DNA of 64,000 nucleotides from Hyphomonadaceae bacterium (GTDB lineage: Bacteria > Pseudomonadota > Alphaproteobacteria > Caulobacterales > Aquidulcibacteraceae). The translations under genes and the position numbers were made by a program. Each line of letters opens with the position of its first letter. Positions within the stretch are counted from its first letter, which is position 1. Shown here piece by piece: positions 61,331-64,000 of this stretch. The DNA lies in NCBI GenBank assembly GCA_021731815.1, contig JAKFWO010000001.1, positions 25,559 to 89,558 on the forward strand, in the 5' to 3' direction. The notes below the pieces were generated by a model that saw nothing but the letters and a program-made list of their open reading frames with translations, searched no databases and was not told the origin of the DNA.

Positions 61331-63000
61331 ATGATGTCCTTGCCGAGCTAGTGCATTGGCTCAACGCGCGCCTCTCCGGCGGTGCAATCGACTGGCTCGT
61401 CCTCGCCACTTCATTCATGACCGTCCTTGGAACGCTGGTTGGCGCTCTGCAAGTTGTCCGTCGCGCCACAAATCGGGAGCGCTTCAAGTCCGCCGCAAAT
61501 CGGGAGATACCCAAGTCCGAAGCCTACCTGCGTAGTGTTCCTGAGGAGGGCAGCGCACGGCACGCGTCAGGGGAGGCGTTGTTAGAACGCGGCGATCTCG
61601 CGGGCGCGAAGTCGTACTACGAAGCGGCGCTGCGTGCGACAGAGACTCCTGACGAACGCGAAGTTTCAATGCTCCGCGATCGACTTGGCGACATTCTGCG
61701 GATGGGAGGGGACCTCTCTGGTGCCAAGGCGCATTACGAGGAATCCCTTGCCGTGAGAGATCGCCTTGCAAGAAGCGATCCGAATCGCGCTGAAGCCCAG
61801 CGAGATCTCTCAATCAGCTTCAATAAACTCGGCGACGTTCTGCGCGAGAGCGGCGACCTCGCCGGCGCAAAGGCTCGCTATGAGGCGGGACTGGGCCTAA
61901 GAGAGCGTCTCGCCCGTGAAAATCCGGTTTCCGTTGAAGCCCAGCGCGATCTTTCCATTAGCTACGAAAGGGTCGGTGACGTCCTGCGCGAGAGCGGCGA
62001 CCTCGCCGGCGCAAAGGCCCGCTATGAAGCAGGACTAGGCGTTTCAGGGCGTTTGGCCCGCGACAATCCGGGTTCCGCTTCAGTCCACCGTGATCTCTCC
62101 ATCAGCTATGAAAGGCTAGGCGACGTTCTACGAGAGGGTGGAGACCTCTCCGGCGCAAAGGCTCACTATGAAGCGGGACTTGGCGTTAGAGAGCGTCTCG
62201 CTCGCGACAACCCGGGTTCCGCAGAAGCCCAGCGCGATCTCTCCATCAGCTATGAAAGACTAGGCGACGTTTTGCGCGAGGGCGGAGACCTCGCCGCTGC
62301 CCGCGCTCGCTACGAAACAGCACTGGAACTTCGACAGCGATTGGCGGGTGAAAATGCTGGTTTTGCGGCGGCGCAACGAGACCTCTCTATTAGCTTCCAA
62401 CGGCTTGGAGATGTGCTCCGGGACTCAGGCGACTTAGCGGCTGGCAAAGCCCGCTACGAGGCCGCGTTGGAGTTGAGGGAGCGCTTGGCGCGCGACAATC
62501 CAGGCTCTGCTCATGCGCAGCGGGACTTGGCCATTGGCTACACCAAATTGGCCGACCTTCTGCTTGAAACTGGCGACCTCGTTGGCGCTCGTGCTCGCTA
62601 TGAGCAATGCGCCGAATTGTTCGAGCGTCTCGCAAGTAGCAACACCGACTCAGCTGAGGCACAGCGTGACCTAGCAATTATTTATGCAAGAATTGGGGAT
62701 GTTTTTCGGCATGCTGGAGACCTCGACAATGCCGCAACTCGGTACCAACGCGTGATGGCCATTTCGGAGCGCCTAGCAAACTCGAATCCCAGCTCGGCCA
62801 CCGCCCAGCGAGACCTGTCCGTTTCCTACGAGCGCCTGGGAGAAATCGCCGTGCTTCGTGGCGACCGTAGTGCGGCTGCAGAGCTGTACGGCAGGAGCCT
62901 AGCGATTGCCGAGCGCCTTGCGACTACTGATCCTTCAAATTTTGGCTTCGCTCGTGATCTACAAGTGACCAAGCTTCGCTTGAGCGAACTAGTCGCCTGA
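61327..63000 (+). CDS. TPR-repeat membrane protein
   Basis: 557-residue protein. One N-terminal membrane helix (~18-42), then about ten TPR-like units of 48 residues (RDLSISYERLGDVLR..GDLAGAKARYE..L..RERLA..NP) to near the end. The DNA repeat is 144 bp and moderately conserved. TPR arrays of this kind occur in scaffold and sensor proteins. It is coupled by ATGA to the small membrane protein. No catalytic domain is visible, so its role in the island is unknown. A hairpin follows the stop. Confidence 0.8.
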   Translation: MNDVLAELVHWLNARLSGGAIDWLVLATSFMTVLGTLVGALQVVRRATNRERFKSAANREIPKSEAYLRSVPEEGSARHASGEALLERGDLAGAKSYYEAALRATETPDEREVSMLRDRLGDILRMGGDLSGAKAHYEESLAVRDRLARSDPNRAEAQRDLSISFNKLGDVLRESGDLAGAKARYEAGLGLRERLARENPVSVEAQRDLSISYERVGDVLRESGDLAGAKARYEAGLGVSGRLARDNPGSASVHRDLSISYERLGDVLREGGDLSGAKAHYEAGLGVRERLARDNPGSAEAQRDLSISYERLGDVLREGGDLAAARARYETALELRQRLAGENAGFAAAQRDLSISFQRLGDVLRDSGDLAAGKARYEAALELRERLARDNPGSAHAQRDLAIGYTKLADLLLETGDLVGARARYEQCAELFERLASSNTDSAEAQRDLAIIYARIGDVFRHAGDLDNAATRYQRVMAISERLANSNPSSATAQRDLSVSYERLGEIAVLRGDRSAAAELYGRSLAIAERLATTDPSNFGFARDLQVTKLRLSELVA

Positions 63001-63008
63001 ACGATCGC

Positions 63009-63036
63009 AGGACGACGGGCACAGCGCCCGCCGTCC
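63009..63036 (+). terminator. Hairpin after the TPR gene
   Basis: An 11-bp stem, GGACGACGGGC (63010-63020) with GCCCGCCGTCC and one mismatch, lies 9 bp after the stop. There is no T-run, so it may end or shield the transcript rather than be a full intrinsic terminator. Confidence 0.5.
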
Positions 63037-63072
63037 TATACGTCATCGAACTTCGGTGACTTCCTTCTTCCG

Positions 63073-63252
63073 GTACGCGTCCGGCCAGCCACGCCTTCCC
63101 AGGGTCGCCCGGATTGGGCTCCTGGGCCAGCGACTAGTTTAGCGAGGCAGTCTTAGGCCAGTGTACGCGTCCGGCCAGCCACGCCTTCCCAGGGTCGCCC
63201 GGATTGGGCTCCTGGGCCAGCGACTAGTTTAGCGAGGCAGTCTTAGGCCAGT
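63073..63252. repeat. Tandem pair of 90-bp repeats at the IS66 left end
   Basis: Two identical 90-bp units, 63073-63162 and 63163-63252, each starting GTACGCGTCCGGCCAGCCAC. The first base pattern resembles the terminal repeat of IS66 elements, so the left end of the IS seems duplicated in tandem. Confidence 0.85.
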
Positions 63253-63268
63253 CGCTGTTGGAGGCGGC

Positions 63269-63652
63269 GTGCAGATCATCAAGGGTGAGCCGCGGCGGCG
63301 TTGGTCGCGCGAGGAGAAGTTGGCGGCGGTGGCTGCGACGCTGCAGCCGGGCGTGCGGGTGGTGGATGTGGCCCGCGCCATCGACGCCAATCCGAGCATG
63401 GTGTGGAGCTGGCGCAAGGCGCTGCACGGCGCCATCGAGCCCGCCGGGCTTCCAGCAACAACGTTCGCGCCGGTTACGGTGATCCCAGCAGGGCTAAGCC
63501 AAGAGCCGCCGCACCTGACGCCGTCCGCCAGCCATGACGCGATCTGCGTGGAGTTTGGCCCCGCGATCCGCATGCACGTGCCCGCTGCAGCGCCTGACGC
63601 GTTGGCGGCGGCGATCGCGGCGGCCTTGGCGCACGCGGTCGTCAAACGATGA
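63269..63652 (+). mobile_element. tnpA: IS66-family TnpA
   Basis: 127-residue first gene of an IS66 element. The HTH region RRRWSREEKLAAVAATLQPGVRVVDVARAIDANPSMVWSWRK is typical of IS66 TnpA, a probable regulator or accessory DNA-binding protein. Its end overlaps the next gene (ATGA). Start at 63269 by ATG-like GTG; an ATG frame choice is close by. The element is preceded by two left-end repeats and is broken in the next gene. Confidence 0.85.
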
Positions 63653-63945
63653 TCCCGGTTCCCGCGGGCGTGCGGGTGTTTCTCGCCACGGGCCATACCG
63701 ATATGCGCAAGGGCTTTGATGGCTTGGCGCTGGCCGTGCAGGAGCACCTGAAAATGGACGCGCATGCCGGTCAGATCTTTGTGTTTCGCGGGCGTCGGGG
63801 CGACCTGATCAAGGTGCTGTGGCATGACGGCCAGGGCATGTGCCTGTTCTCCAAGAGGCTGGAGAAGGGCCGGTGTCCGTCGTCAAAGTTTTTGGGCCAA
63901 GGTGGATATCAAAATAGCGGAGAGTTTGGCCTCGATTGTGGTTGA
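63649..63945 (+). pseudogene. tnpB: IS66 TnpB (Orf2), truncated
   Basis: Starts as a normal IS66 Orf2 (VPAGVRVFLATGHTDMRKGF..., VFRGRRGDLIKVLWHD, MCLFSKRLEKGR). After about residue 75 (base ~63872) the sequence leaves the family pattern and gives an unrelated tail of ~23 residues to the stop at 63945. The usual WPSP region is absent. No tnpC transposase is seen, so this copy is cut by another insertion or deletion. Confidence 0.8.
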
Positions 63946-64000
63946 TATTAAGCGGCTTGTTTTTGGAATTGCAAGCGTCGGTTTTGCAGGGTCTGGATTT
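63873..64000. other. Sequence of unknown origin beyond the IS66 break
   Basis: The last ~128 bp of the window do not continue IS66. They are lower in GC and may be the end of another insertion sequence that interrupted tnpB; too little is visible to name it. Confidence 0.5.

Overview
The window comes from a GC-rich alphaproteobacterium. The evidence is the pst-phoU-phoB cluster with a DUF3333-type PstA, an ETF-ubiquinone oxidoreductase, a PA0069-type radical SAM gene next to rnhB, and intergenic two-hairpin repeats of a kind common in this class. I could not place it to an order from sequence alone. The first two thirds are ordinary chromosome; the last third is a mosaic genomic island.

1-12.6 kb, phosphate region. 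A Pst transporter operon (pstC 3' end, pstA, pstB, phoU, phoB) ends in an EAL phosphodiesterase gene whose start overlaps the phoB stop. A convergent TPR membrane protein follows. Next come a PstS-like binding protein behind three tandem 11-bp PhoB-type half-sites and an Oar-like TonB-dependent receptor behind a weaker pair. Together these look like a Pho regulon for uptake, sensing and outer-membrane import of phosphorus compounds.

12.6-42.3 kb, core genes. ubiE, DUF2147, a WecA/MraY-type sugar-phosphate transferase, ispE, a TPR lipoprotein, ETF-QO, a family-4-like uracil-DNA glycosylase, a lytic transglycosylase, two coupled glycosyltransferases, radical SAM/rnhB, small secreted proteins, tlyA, a Tat/lipoprotein-type amidase, pheT, a four-gene Gld-like ABC export operon, and an SRPBCC/DCC pair. 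Four related copies of a dispersed repeat lie between genes. Several genes carry short in-frame 12- or 15-bp tandem repeats.

42.4-64 kb, integrated island. A 25-bp tRNA-Ser 3' end lies just before a P4-type tyrosine integrase. The cargo is: a TIR-transmembrane protein with about 15 near-identical 32-residue repeats; an IS3 remnant; a two-gene SIR2 plus large partner operon with a 4-bp overlap; a short relaxase with an inverted-repeat-rich upstream region (oriT candidate); a TraF-type signal peptidase; a methyltransferase plus membrane protein pair; a BrnT-type toxin gene broken by one extra base, with its HTH antitoxin; an ardC antirestriction gene split by a 2.3-kb group II intron; a small membrane protein plus TPR pair; and a truncated IS66 element whose left end is tandemly duplicated. 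It reads as a decayed integrative mobilizable or conjugative element carrying defence-like cargo. The TIR-repeat protein and the SIR2/partner pair are the best candidates for an undescribed system. All functional statements are inferred from motifs and context; no database search was possible.
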